64,000 nucleotides of DNA, taken from NCBI GenBank assembly GCA_016699405.1, contig CP064972.1, positions 1,581,501 to 1,645,500 on the forward strand. The letters are read 5' to 3'. Shown in pieces: positions 1 to 8,243 of this stretch (position 1 is the first letter of the stretch; every line of letters begins with the position of its first letter). The translations under genes were made by a program, and so were the position numbers. Under the pieces are notes generated by a model. That model saw only the letters and a program-made list of their open reading frames with translations. It was not told where the DNA came from and did no database searches. This stretch comes from Holophagales bacterium (GTDB lineage: Bacteria; Acidobacteriota; Thermoanaerobaculia; Multivoradales; JAGPDF01).

Positions 1-1
1 G

Positions 2-1072
2 CTCCTCGGTGCGGGAGCGCTTGCTGCGCTGGCGCTGGCGACCAAGGCGAATGCGGTCTTCTTGCCGTTCGTCGTCCTCGGCGTGGTCGCCTGGGAGCGC
101 GGCGGCACAGCGTGGCGCGGCCGGAAGGGGCCGCTTGCGCTCGCCCTGGCGGGTGCCGCGCTGCTCGCCGTGGCGCTCTTCGTCGCTCTCTGGCCGTATC
201 TGTGGCCGGCACCGCTTGCCCGGCTGCTCGAGCACGCGCGCTATCTCGCCTTCCGCGGTGCGGCGATGCGACCCGAGAGCGCCATCTCGCCGCTGGCGGC
301 GATCGCGCTCACCACGCCGCTGCCCTGGCTACTGGCCGTGGCGTTGGGCGTCGTTCCGACCTGGCAAGCCGCGCGTCGCGGAACGCCCGGGGCCCGCCTC
401 CTGGTGGTCTGGATCGCCGTCGTGCTGGTGCGACTGCAACTGCCCGGTGCCGTCAATTTCGACGGCGTTCGCCACTTCCTCGAGATCTTCCCGGCGCTCG
501 CGGCGGTCGGCGGCCTCGGTCTCGTGTGGGCCGGACAGCGGTTGGCGGCGGCAGCACCGCGCACCGCGCGTGTCGCCCCGGTGGCGCTGCTCGCCGTGCC
601 TCTCCTCGCGCAGGGCGCGGTGCTCGTCGCCGTCCACCCGTTCGGTATCGCCTACTGGAACGAGCTTGCCGGCGGTCTCGGCGGAGCGCAGGCACGCGGC
701 CTGCCGCAGGCGGGGGACTACTGGGGGCTGAGCTACCGGCAGGGGATGGCCTGGCTCGCCGACCACGCCGAGCCCGGCGCGGCGGTGGCGGTGCCGATCG
801 CCGAGCACGCGGTGCGCCTGGTCGCCCCGTGGCGGCTGCGACCCGATCTGCAGCTCCTGCCGATGACCAGCCCGGCGCGACCGGAGATCCCGCCGCGCCG
901 GATGGAGCAGCTGCGCGAGCTCGCGGCGGGACGAACGGTCTACGTGATGACGGTGCGGCGCGACGACTGGGACAACGCGCTCACCCGGGAGTGCCGCGAG
1001 CGCCTCCGCCCGGAGGTCGAGTGGACCCTCCAGGGCGGATCGGTCCTGGCGATCTACCGCTATCGACCGTGA
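2..1072 (+). CDS. GT39-type membrane glycosyltransferase, 3' part (5' truncated by window)
   Basis: The reading frame is open from the first bases, so the start lies upstream of the window; 356 residues are visible. Several hydrophobic helices are followed by a soluble C-terminal segment. The runs ALATKANAVFLPF and FDGVRHFLEIFPAL resemble the late membrane helices of dolichyl-phosphate-mannose-like (GT39/PMT_2) glycosyltransferases, which transfer sugars from polyprenyl-phosphate donors at the outer face of the inner membrane. The catalytic Asp pair of the family sits near the N terminus and is not in view, so the acceptor cannot be inferred. It is convergent with the LysM gene downstream. 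Confidence 0.7.
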   Translation, partial: LLGAGALAALALATKANAVFLPFVVLGVVAWERGGTAWRGRKGPLALALAGAALLAVALFVALWPYLWPAPLARLLEHARYLAFRGAAMRPESAISPLAAIALTTPLPWLLAVALGVVPTWQAARRGTPGARLLVVWIAVVLVRLQLPGAVNFDGVRHFLEIFPALAAVGGLGLVWAGQRLAAAAPRTARVAPVALLAVPLLAQGAVLVAVHPFGIAYWNELAGGLGGAQARGLPQAGDYWGLSYRQGMAWLADHAEPGAAVAVPIAEHAVRLVAPWRLRPDLQLLPMTSPARPEIPPRRMEQLRELAAGRTVYVMTVRRDDWDNALTRECRERLRPEVEWTLQGGSVLAIYRYRP

Positions 1073-1097
1073 GCGGCCCGCCGCGGCGGCGCGACGT

Positions 1098-1592
1098 TCA
1101 GCTCTTCGGCGCTTCGGCGTCGGGGATCCGCAGCACCTGCCCCGGGTAGATCTTGTCCGGGTTGTCGAGCATCGGCTTGTTGGCCTCGAAGATCTTCGGA
1201 TAGGCACTCGCCTTGCCGTAGAACTTCTTGGCGATCGCCGACAGGGTGTCGCCGCGTTCGACGGTGTAGAAGACGGCGGGCGGCGCGCTCGCTGCGACCT
1301 CCATCTGGTCGTCGACCTGGGCGACCCCTTCGACGTTGCCGACCGCGAGGACGACCTTCTCGCGCACCGCCTGCGAGGCCGCCTTGCCGCGCACGGTGAC
1401 CTTCGCCCCGGCGACCTCGATCGCCAGTCCGTCGACCTCGAGCCCGAGACCGCGGACGAGCTGGGCGAGCCCTTCGGCGCGACGGGCGTCCTTGACCCGC
1501 TGGAACGCCTCGGGAGTGACCTGCGGTTGCGGGGTCGGCTCGGGGACGTCGAGCTTCTTGCCCTTGCCGAGGATGAAATCGAAGAGACCCAT
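1098..1592 (-). CDS. lysM: BON-LysM domain protein (LysM/Kbp family)
   Basis: The 164-residue protein starts MGLFDFILGKGKK at an ATG preceded by GGAGG; the frame is open further upstream but without a plausible start. Residues about 25-100 form a BON domain (VTVRGKAASQAVREK) and residues about 108-158 a LysM domain (YTVERGDTLSAIAKKFYG, ending YPGQVLRIP). Size and order match E. coli YgaU/Kbp, a soluble K+-sensing protein, and the many proteins annotated LysM. There is no signal peptide, which fits the cytoplasmic Kbp type. It is divergent from the DNA glycosylase gene. Confidence 0.9.
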   Translation of the reverse strand: MGLFDFILGKGKKLDVPEPTPQPQVTPEAFQRVKDARRAEGLAQLVRGLGLEVDGLAIEVAGAKVTVRGKAASQAVREKVVLAVGNVEGVAQVDDQMEVAASAPPAVFYTVERGDTLSAIAKKFYGKASAYPKIFEANKPMLDNPDKIYPGQVLRIPDAEAPKS

Positions 1593-1745
1593 GGTTTCCT
1601 CCGGATTCGAGTAACCGTCGCGTGGCGAGCGGCGCGAGGGGTGTTGGTCTATTCTGGACCAGCGGCGCCTGACGACACCACTGCCGGGCTCGGCGGCCTG
1701 ATGTTCCGGGTGCTTCACGCGTCGCGCTGTCGGCTGGGAGGATCG

Positions 1746-2672
1746 ATGCCCGAGCTGCCCGATCTCACCGTCTACGTCGAGGCGATCGCCCACCGCCTGG
1801 CCGGAGCGACCTGCCTCGGGGTGCGCATCGGAAACCCCTTTCTGCTGCGGACGGTGGCCCCGCCCCCCGCGGCGGCGGCCGGACGGCGCGTCGTGGGCGT
1901 GCGGCGTGTCGGCAAGCGAGTCGTGCTGGCGTTCGAGGACGATCTCTTCCTGGTCATCCACTTGATGATCGCCGGGCGGCTGCACTGGAAAGTGAAACCG
2001 CCGCGGCTTGCCGGGCGCGCCGAGCTTGCGGCGTTCGAGTTCGGTCGCGGGAGCCTGCTGCTCACCGAGGCCGGGAGCCGCCGGCGCGCGGGGCTGTGGG
2101 TGGTCGAGGGCGAGGCGGCGCTCGCCGCTCTCGACCCGGGTGGGATCGAGCCGCTGGAAGCCGACCGGGCGTCGTTCGCCGCCGTGCTGGCGCGCGAACG
2201 CCACACGCTCAAACGGACGCTCACCGACCCGCACCTCGTCGCGGGGATCGGCAACGCCTACTCCGACGAGATCCTGCACCGTGCGCGGCTTTCGCCACTG
2301 CAACTGACGACCCACCTCGAGCCGGAGGAGATCGACCGCCTTCACGCAGCCGTCGGCACGGTGCTGCGCGAATGGACGGTGCGATTGCGCGCCGAGTCGG
2401 GCGACGACTTTCCCGAGAAGGTCACCGCCTTCCGGCCGGAGATGGCGGTGCACGGTCGGTTCGGGCTGCCCTGTCCGGTCTGCGGCGCACCGGTGCAGCG
2501 GCTCGCCTACGCCGCGAACGAGGCGAACTACTGCGCGGTCTGCCAGACCGGCGGGCGGCTCCTCGCCGACCGCGCGCTCTCACGCCTGATGCGTGGCGAC
2601 TGGCCGCGCACCCTCGACGAGCTCGAGGAGCGCAAGCGAAGCCTGCGCGCGCCGAGCGCCGCCGGAGAGTGA
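1746..2672 (+). CDS. Fpg/Nei-family DNA glycosylase
   Basis: This is a base-excision repair enzyme that removes oxidised bases and nicks the backbone. The 308-residue protein begins MPELPD; Pro2 and Glu3 are the family's catalytic residues. RVGKRVVL supplies the conserved Lys, GIGNAYSDEIL lies in the helix-two-turn-helix region, and CPVC with CAVC (30 residues from the C-terminal tail) form a zinc finger. The zinc finger reads NEANYC where E. coli Fpg has an Arg that contacts lesion DNA, and the protein is about 40 residues longer than E. coli Fpg, so it belongs to a divergent clade. An upstream in-frame extension exists but MPELP fixes the start. It ends 3 bases from the convergent membrane-protein gene. 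Confidence 0.88.
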   Translation: MPELPDLTVYVEAIAHRLAGATCLGVRIGNPFLLRTVAPPPAAAAGRRVVGVRRVGKRVVLAFEDDLFLVIHLMIAGRLHWKVKPPRLAGRAELAAFEFGRGSLLLTEAGSRRRAGLWVVEGEAALAALDPGGIEPLEADRASFAAVLARERHTLKRTLTDPHLVAGIGNAYSDEILHRARLSPLQLTTHLEPEEIDRLHAAVGTVLREWTVRLRAESGDDFPEKVTAFRPEMAVHGRFGLPCPVCGAPVQRLAYAANEANYCAVCQTGGRLLADRALSRLMRGDWPRTLDELEERKRSLRAPSAAGE

Positions 2673-2675
2673 GGC

Positions 2676-4424
2676 TCACCGCGGAGCGGTCGGGGGCCAG
2701 AGTCCGAGAGCGGCCGGCGTGGAGAGCAGCCGACGGGCCAGGTCGCTCTCGGGCGCCGACTCGATCCAGGCTCGGGGTCGATAGCCCGCGCCGACGGCGG
2801 TCTCGTCGTGGGCGAGCACCTCGGAGAGCGTTTCGGCGAGCCGATAGCGCCCCTCCGCGGGTCGAAAGACGAGCACGACGATCTGCTCGTCGGCCAGATG
2901 GCGGGGAGAGCAGGGTCGGCGGCCGTCGCAGGGGACCTGTCCCTCCCCCCAGCAATCGAGCCCGGCGCCGGTCGACCGACAGCCCGATCCGCGTCGGGGC
3001 GACCAGCTCACCAGCGCCTGATCGCCGTCGCGGCGGTCGTAGAGCAGCTCGAACCAGCTTTGCGCGAGGTACTCGGCCTCGGTGGCGAGAAGCCACGGAG
3101 CGCCGTCGTGGAAGAGCACCAGGGTGGCGCCGCGCCGCAAGCGCGGCACCTCGTCGAGGATCGAGCCGAGCTCGCGCTGGGCTCGTCGCCAGGAGCCGAC
3201 GAGCTCGTCCTGGCGGCGCACTGCGCTCCAGGTGCCGAGCAAGACGAAGACCGCCGGAACAGCCAGGGCGAGCGCCGGTCGGCGGAGGCGGCGAGCGAGC
3301 GCCGCCATGCCGAGTGCGAGCAGCAGTGCCGCGACGATCCGCGTCACCTGCTGCGTGCGGAAGTAGGCGCCGAGCGGGGCGATCCCGGCGTAGGGCAGCG
3401 CCGCGGCGATTCCCAGCAGGACGAGCGCGCCGGCCGTCAGAGCCCGATGGCGAGGGGATGCTGCGCCCATCTCTCCGGCGGTAGTGCCGGGGAGCCGACA
3501 GGCTGCGGCAACGACGAGCGCCGCAGCGAGGAGTCCGCAGGCAGCCCCGAAGCCGGGAGGGAGCAGCGGCGTTGGCGGCGGATACCAGGTCGACAGCGGC
3601 CGGAGCCAGCGCCATGGGGTCCAGTCCCAGAGCAGCAGGCGGGCGGTCTCCCGGGCCCGATCGACGAGGCCCAGCGCAGGAACGGTGCGGGCGAGATAGC
3701 CCGAGCGGTCGAGCAGGGCCGAAAGGAATGCCGCGCCGAACGGCAGGAGCGAGCCGTACCAGAGGGCGCCGACGAGAGCGCGTCGTCGTCGCGTCGCCCC
3801 GGGCGCCGAGAGGGCGAGGAGCGGCGGAGCGAGGAGGATCACCGGAAGCGCCACTTCGATCGTCCAGAGGCTCGCCTGAAGCAGCAGCACGACCCCGAGG
3901 AGCCGGATGGCGAGCGCCATGCGAGCCGTCGCTTCCAGAGCGGCGATGGCGGCGAGCAGCGCGCCGAGACAGGCCAACACGGCGACTCGATAGTGCAGGG
4001 CGACGGTGCTCACCGAAAGCAGGTCGCCGGTGGCGACCAGCACCAGCGCGCCGGCGACGAAGGCGGACCGCCGCTCCCCGGGCAGCAGGCGCCGGGCGAG
4101 GGCGCGGACGGCGAGGGCGAGGGCGAGCATCGCCGCGCCATCGACCATCTGCAGGGCGAGCGCCGGCCACGCCGTGGCGAGTGCCAGCGCGTAGGGCCAG
4201 GCGACCAGGAAGCGGGTGGGCGAGGCGATCGGCCGCAGCGCCCCGGCGAGCCGGTCCGCCTCGTGGTGGACGAGCGCGAGGTGCAGTCCGTCGTCGTGGT
4301 AGAAGCCGCGCTCGCCGGCCGATAGTCCCCAGACGAGGGTGAGCAGCGCCAGATAGGCTGCGATCTCCACGCCACGGTGTGAGGCGACGAGAGGTCGGTT
4401 CGAGGGCGTCGGATCGGGTTTCAT
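2676..4424 (-). CDS. polytopic membrane protein of unknown function
   Basis: The 582-residue protein has about ten hydrophobic segments between residues 20 and 400, then a soluble C-terminal domain of about 180 residues with four cysteines (GSGCRSTGAGLDCWG, then CDG and PCSP). An acidic pair follows the first helix (FYHDDGLHLAL), the layout seen in polyprenyl-phosphate-dependent GT-C glycosyltransferases such as GT39 and GT83. I cannot assign a family. The polyprenyl-sugar theme of the divergent GT2 gene and of the truncated gene at the window start makes a role in envelope glycan assembly plausible, but this is inference. Confidence 0.6.
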   Translation of the reverse strand: MKPDPTPSNRPLVASHRGVEIAAYLALLTLVWGLSAGERGFYHDDGLHLALVHHEADRLAGALRPIASPTRFLVAWPYALALATAWPALALQMVDGAAMLALALAVRALARRLLPGERRSAFVAGALVLVATGDLLSVSTVALHYRVAVLACLGALLAAIAALEATARMALAIRLLGVVLLLQASLWTIEVALPVILLAPPLLALSAPGATRRRRALVGALWYGSLLPFGAAFLSALLDRSGYLARTVPALGLVDRARETARLLLWDWTPWRWLRPLSTWYPPPTPLLPPGFGAACGLLAAALVVAAACRLPGTTAGEMGAASPRHRALTAGALVLLGIAAALPYAGIAPLGAYFRTQQVTRIVAALLLALGMAALARRLRRPALALAVPAVFVLLGTWSAVRRQDELVGSWRRAQRELGSILDEVPRLRRGATLVLFHDGAPWLLATEAEYLAQSWFELLYDRRDGDQALVSWSPRRGSGCRSTGAGLDCWGEGQVPCDGRRPCSPRHLADEQIVVLVFRPAEGRYRLAETLSEVLAHDETAVGAGYRPRAWIESAPESDLARRLLSTPAALGLWPPTAPR

Positions 4425-4542
4425 CGGCGCACGGAGGCGTGGCGAGGTGCGGGAGCGCGACGCGGATCGGCGCTAGTCTAGGGGGAAGTCGCGGTCGTCG
4501 CACCCCACGGCGGCCCGGACGCTCCGCCGACATGCCGAGACG

Positions 4543-5286
4543 ATGAACGTCGCCGCTCCGCCCCCCGAGCTCTCGGTCGTCATCCTGGGCTACCGCGCTG
4601 GCGCCACGCTGGTCGACCTGGTGGACCGCGCTGCCGCGGCGCTCGACGCGGCTGCCGTCGATTGGGAGGGTGTGCTCGTCGCCAACTACTGGCCGGGCCA
4701 GGACGATGCGACACCGGCGGTGGCGCGCGCGCTTGCGGCCGGCTCGTCGCGCCTTCGAGCCCTCGCCGAGCCGAAGGCGGGCGGGATGGGCTGGGACCTC
4801 CGGCGGGGTCTCGCCGCCGCGCGCGGCCAGCACCTCGCCTTCATCGACGGCGACGGCCAGATGCCGCCGGGCGACCTCGCCCGGGTCTACCTCGCCCTGC
4901 GCGACGAAGGCTACGACCTGGTCAAGACCTATCGCCGCGAGCGGGCCGACGGGCTGCAGCGCAAGTTGCATTCGTGGGGGTTCAACGCGCTCTTCTCCGC
5001 CCTCTTCCCCGGTCCGGACTGGCGCGACGTCAACTCGAAGCCCAAGGTGCTGACCCGCGCCGCCTACGAGCAGATGACGCTCGCGTCGGACGGCTGGTTC
5101 ATCGACGCCGAGATCATGCTCGAGGCGCGCCGGCTCGCCCTGCGCGTCGGCGAGCTGCCGACGGTGTTCGGCGCCCTCGAAGGTCGAGCCTCGTTCGTCG
5201 GTCCGCGCGCCGTGCTCGAGCTTGCCTCGGCCCTGATCCGCCGGCGTTGGCGCGAGCGGCGCGGCCACGGCGGTCGCCTTGGCTGA
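4543..5286 (+). CDS. family 2 glycosyltransferase
   Basis: The 247-residue protein has a GT-A fold signature: LSVVILGYRAG at the N terminus, the nucleotide-sugar and metal-binding DGDGQ at about residue 105, and an acceptor-side segment around GWFIDAEIMLEARR at about 190. There are no obvious membrane helices, unlike dolichyl-phosphate mannose synthases with C-terminal helices. The stop overlaps the next gene by 8 bases, so it is probably co-translated with the SDR; the pair may make and modify an envelope sugar. Confidence 0.85.
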   Translation: MNVAAPPPELSVVILGYRAGATLVDLVDRAAAALDAAAVDWEGVLVANYWPGQDDATPAVARALAAGSSRLRALAEPKAGGMGWDLRRGLAAARGQHLAFIDGDGQMPPGDLARVYLALRDEGYDLVKTYRRERADGLQRKLHSWGFNALFSALFPGPDWRDVNSKPKVLTRAAYEQMTLASDGWFIDAEIMLEARRLALRVGELPTVFGALEGRASFVGPRAVLELASALIRRRWRERRGHGGRLG

Positions 5287-6163
5287 GCGAACCTTGCTGG
5301 TGACCGGTGCCTCCGGCGGCTTCGGCCGGCGGCTCGTGCCGCTGCTCGCCGCCCAGCCGGGACGGTCGGTGCGCGCCCTCGCGCATCGGCGGGCGGTCGA
5401 TGCCGGCGTGGAGACGGTGCGCGGCGACCTGCGACATCGCGAGTCGCTCGCCGCGGCGCTCGTCGGCGTCGAGACGGTGCTCCATCTCGCCGCGGTGACC
5501 CACAGCCACGCGGCGCGCGACTATCGCGAGGTCAACGCCGAGGGGACGCGGAACCTGGTGGCGGCCGCCGCCGCAGCCGGGGTCCGACGGGTCGTCCTGA
5601 TGAGCTCGCGCGCGGCGGTGCCGGGGGGCGGGGCCTACGCGGCGAGCAAGCTCGCCGCCGAGGAGGCGGTGCGGGGTGCGCCGCTCGAATGGGTCGTGCT
5701 GCGGCCGGCCGAGGTCTACGGTCCCGGATCGACCGACGCGGTCGCGACACTCGTCCATTGGCTTCGGAGATGGGGACTCGCTCCGGTGGTCGCGCCGGAT
5801 CAGGGGAAGGTCGCGCCCGCCCATCTCGACGACGTCGCTGCGGCGACCTGCCGCGCCCTCGACCCGGCAGCACCCTCCGGCCGAGTGCACACGCTCGCCG
5901 GCGACGAGGAGCTCACGCTGCGTCAGCTCGTCGGTCGGATCGCCCGCGTGCTCGGTGTGCCGGGCCGGGCGCTACCCGTCCCCCTGTCGCTCGCCCGCAT
6001 GCTGGCGGCCGGCTGCCGTCTCGTCGGCTCGCGGCTGCTCGTTGCCGATCAGATGCCGCGGCTGCTCGCACCGAAGAGCGGTGACCTCGCTTCGGCGCGT
6101 CGCGACCTCGCCTTCGCGCCGCGCCCGCTCGACGCGGGTCTGGCCGATTGGCTGGACCGCTGA
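5279..6163 (+). CDS. NAD-dependent epimerase/dehydratase family protein (extended SDR)
   Basis: The 294-residue extended short-chain dehydrogenase has the nucleotide-binding motif TGASGGFG at residues 9-16, a catalytic YAASK at about residue 120, and the substrate-side PAEVYGPG. It starts at a TTG inside the end of the glycosyltransferase gene (8-base overlap), with the Rossmann motif at the usual distance. Relatives act on nucleotide sugars or on other small carbonyl or hydroxyl substrates; the sequence does not decide which. Pairing with a GT2 favours a sugar substrate. Confidence 0.82.
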   Translation: MAERTLLVTGASGGFGRRLVPLLAAQPGRSVRALAHRRAVDAGVETVRGDLRHRESLAAALVGVETVLHLAAVTHSHAARDYREVNAEGTRNLVAAAAAAGVRRVVLMSSRAAVPGGGAYAASKLAAEEAVRGAPLEWVVLRPAEVYGPGSTDAVATLVHWLRRWGLAPVVAPDQGKVAPAHLDDVAAATCRALDPAAPSGRVHTLAGDEELTLRQLVGRIARVLGVPGRALPVPLSLARMLAAGCRLVGSRLLVADQMPRLLAPKSGDLASARRDLAFAPRPLDAGLADWLDR

Positions 6164-6197
6164 CCGGGCGGTCGCGCCGGCCAACCCTGCGGGTCGC

Positions 6198-8168
6198 TCA
6201 GGCGGCCGCTGCGACGACCCGGTTCTTGCCGGCGCGCTTGCCGGCGTAGAGCGCCTCGTCGGCGCTGCGCAGGCAGTCGGCGAGCGAACCGAGGCGGTCG
6301 TAGGTCGCCACGCCGAGCGTCACGGTCACCGTGAGCTCGCCCGCCGGGTCGGCGATCCGCACGGCGGCGACCGCCTGGCGGAGCTTCTCGGCGAGAGCCA
6401 GCGCGCCGTCTCGGCTGGTCTCGGGAAGGATCAGCAGGAACTCCTCGCCGCCCCAGCGCGACACGAGATCCTGCGAGCGAACCGATACGGTGAGCAGCTG
6501 GGCCAATTGGCGCAGCACCTCGTCGCCGCAGGGGTGGCCGCGTTCGTCGTTGATCCGCTTGAAGTCGTCGACGTCGACGAGCGCGATGCTGAACGGGCGG
6601 TGGGTGCGGCCCGAGCGCGCCACTTCGATCTCCAGCCGCTCGCTCGCCGAGCGACGGTTGTAGAGGCCGGTGAGCTCGTCGTGGGCGGCGAGCTCGGACA
6701 TGCGCGAGTAGGCGAGCGCGAGCTCGGCGCCGGTGCGCACCTTGAGCCGGTAGCGACGGTAGAGGACGAGCGCGAGCGCGCTGAGCAGGGCGAGGCTGGT
6801 GACGACGAGCGAGAGCAGGAGCCGCTGGCGTCGCACTTCGAGCTCCTGGATCTCGCGCTGGCGCTTGAGCAGCTCGATCTCGTCCTGCTTCTTCTCGGCC
6901 TCGTGACGGCTCTCGAGGGTAGCGAGCTTCTCGAGGTTCTCCTTGGAGAAAGCCTTCTCGCGCAACTCGGCGGCGAGCCGCTGGTAGTCGAGCGCCTGGC
7001 GGAAGTCGCCCCTCCGCTCGTAGAGCCGGACGAGCTCGGCGGCGGCGTCGCGCTGCAAGCCCAGCTCCTGGACCGCGCGGGCCTCGTCGAGTGCGCGGCG
7101 GAGCTGGGCCTCGGCTGCGGCGAGGCGCCCGGCTTCGAGGTCGATCCGTCCGATGTTGATCGCCGAAACGGCGAGTCGGGGGCGGGCGTTCATCGCCTCG
7201 AACAGCGCTTGCGACTCGCGGTATTGGCGCAGCGCCTCCTCGGGGCGCCCCATTTCGCGCAGCGCGTCGCCCATGTTGTTGTAACAGATCGAGATGTACT
7301 CGCGGTTGCCGAGCTCGCGGGCGAGCGCGAGGGCGCGTTCGAGCTCGGCGAGCGCCTCGCCCCAGCGCTTCTGGCGGATGAGGATCTCGCCGAGATTGAC
7401 CCGCGCGCTGACGGCGAGCTGGGTGTGCCCGGTGTGCTCGGCGATGGCGAGCGAGCGCGCGAAGTGCTCGCGAGCGCGTTCCGGGTCGCCGAGCTTGTTG
7501 TAGACGTTGCCGATGGCGTTGAGCACCACGCCCTGGCCGCGCTCGTCGGCGATCGCCTCGTAGTCGCGCAGCGCCTTGAACATGAAGTCGAGCGCGCGGT
7601 CGTAGCGCCCCTGGTTGTAGTAGATGAGCGAGAGGTTGTTGTTGACGCCAGCGAGCTTCTGGCGGTTGCCGGCGCGCGTGAGCTCGGCGCTCGCCGCTTC
7701 GAGCGACTCGAGGGCGGCGTCGAGATCGCCGCGCTTCATGGCGATCGCCCCGATGCCGTTGAGGCAGCCGCCGCGCAGGGTCGGATCGTCGAGACGCTCG
7801 GCGAGCGTCAGCCCTTCGCGGTAGCTCGCCAGGGCGCGATCGAGGTCGCCGAGCTGGAAGAGGCCGGTGCTGCGCGTCAGCAGGGCGCGGGCGGCGTCGT
7901 GCGCTCGCCCGGCGGCGTTGGCGGCGTCGAGCGCCTGCTGCGCGTAGGAAACCACGCGATCCGGCGCGCGGTAGAGATGTGCCTCGGCGAGCGACAGCAG
8001 GATCTCGATGCGCGCCGGGCCGACCGCGGGAGCGAGTCGCTGCTCGAGCTGGGCGGCGTCCTCGGCGGCCGGGAGCGCAGAGGCGAGCCAGAAGAGCAGG
8101 AGTGCCAGGGTCCGGATCACGGGCCCCGTCGACGCGCTGCCTTCCCGGAACGGCCGAGGTCGACTCAT
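6198..8168 (-). CDS. TPR-sensor diguanylate cyclase (GGDEF)
   Basis: The 656-residue protein makes cyclic di-GMP from GTP. A signal peptide is followed by tetratricopeptide repeats over roughly residues 45-400 (periplasmic), a basic coiled coil, one membrane helix (LLLSLVVTSLALLSALALVLY, about 445-465) and a cytoplasmic GGDEF domain. The active-site loop is GGEEF at about 573-577, and RSQD five residues before it is an intact allosteric I-site, so product inhibition is expected. The layout suits a sensor that reads an extracytoplasmic protein or peptide through the TPRs. It ends convergent to the SDR gene. Confidence 0.92.
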   Translation of the reverse strand: MSRPRPFREGSASTGPVIRTLALLLFWLASALPAAEDAAQLEQRLAPAVGPARIEILLSLAEAHLYRAPDRVVSYAQQALDAANAAGRAHDAARALLTRSTGLFQLGDLDRALASYREGLTLAERLDDPTLRGGCLNGIGAIAMKRGDLDAALESLEAASAELTRAGNRQKLAGVNNNLSLIYYNQGRYDRALDFMFKALRDYEAIADERGQGVVLNAIGNVYNKLGDPERAREHFARSLAIAEHTGHTQLAVSARVNLGEILIRQKRWGEALAELERALALARELGNREYISICYNNMGDALREMGRPEEALRQYRESQALFEAMNARPRLAVSAINIGRIDLEAGRLAAAEAQLRRALDEARAVQELGLQRDAAAELVRLYERRGDFRQALDYQRLAAELREKAFSKENLEKLATLESRHEAEKKQDEIELLKRQREIQELEVRRQRLLLSLVVTSLALLSALALVLYRRYRLKVRTGAELALAYSRMSELAAHDELTGLYNRRSASERLEIEVARSGRTHRPFSIALVDVDDFKRINDERGHPCGDEVLRQLAQLLTVSVRSQDLVSRWGGEEFLLILPETSRDGALALAEKLRQAVAAVRIADPAGELTVTVTLGVATYDRLGSLADCLRSADEALYAGKRAGKNRVVAAAA

Positions 8169-8243
8169 CGTTCGGTGACGAGCAATGTAGCACGCCCGAA
8201 CCGAGCCGGCGGGCGTCGATGAGCTTCAGCACCCTCTTCCAGG

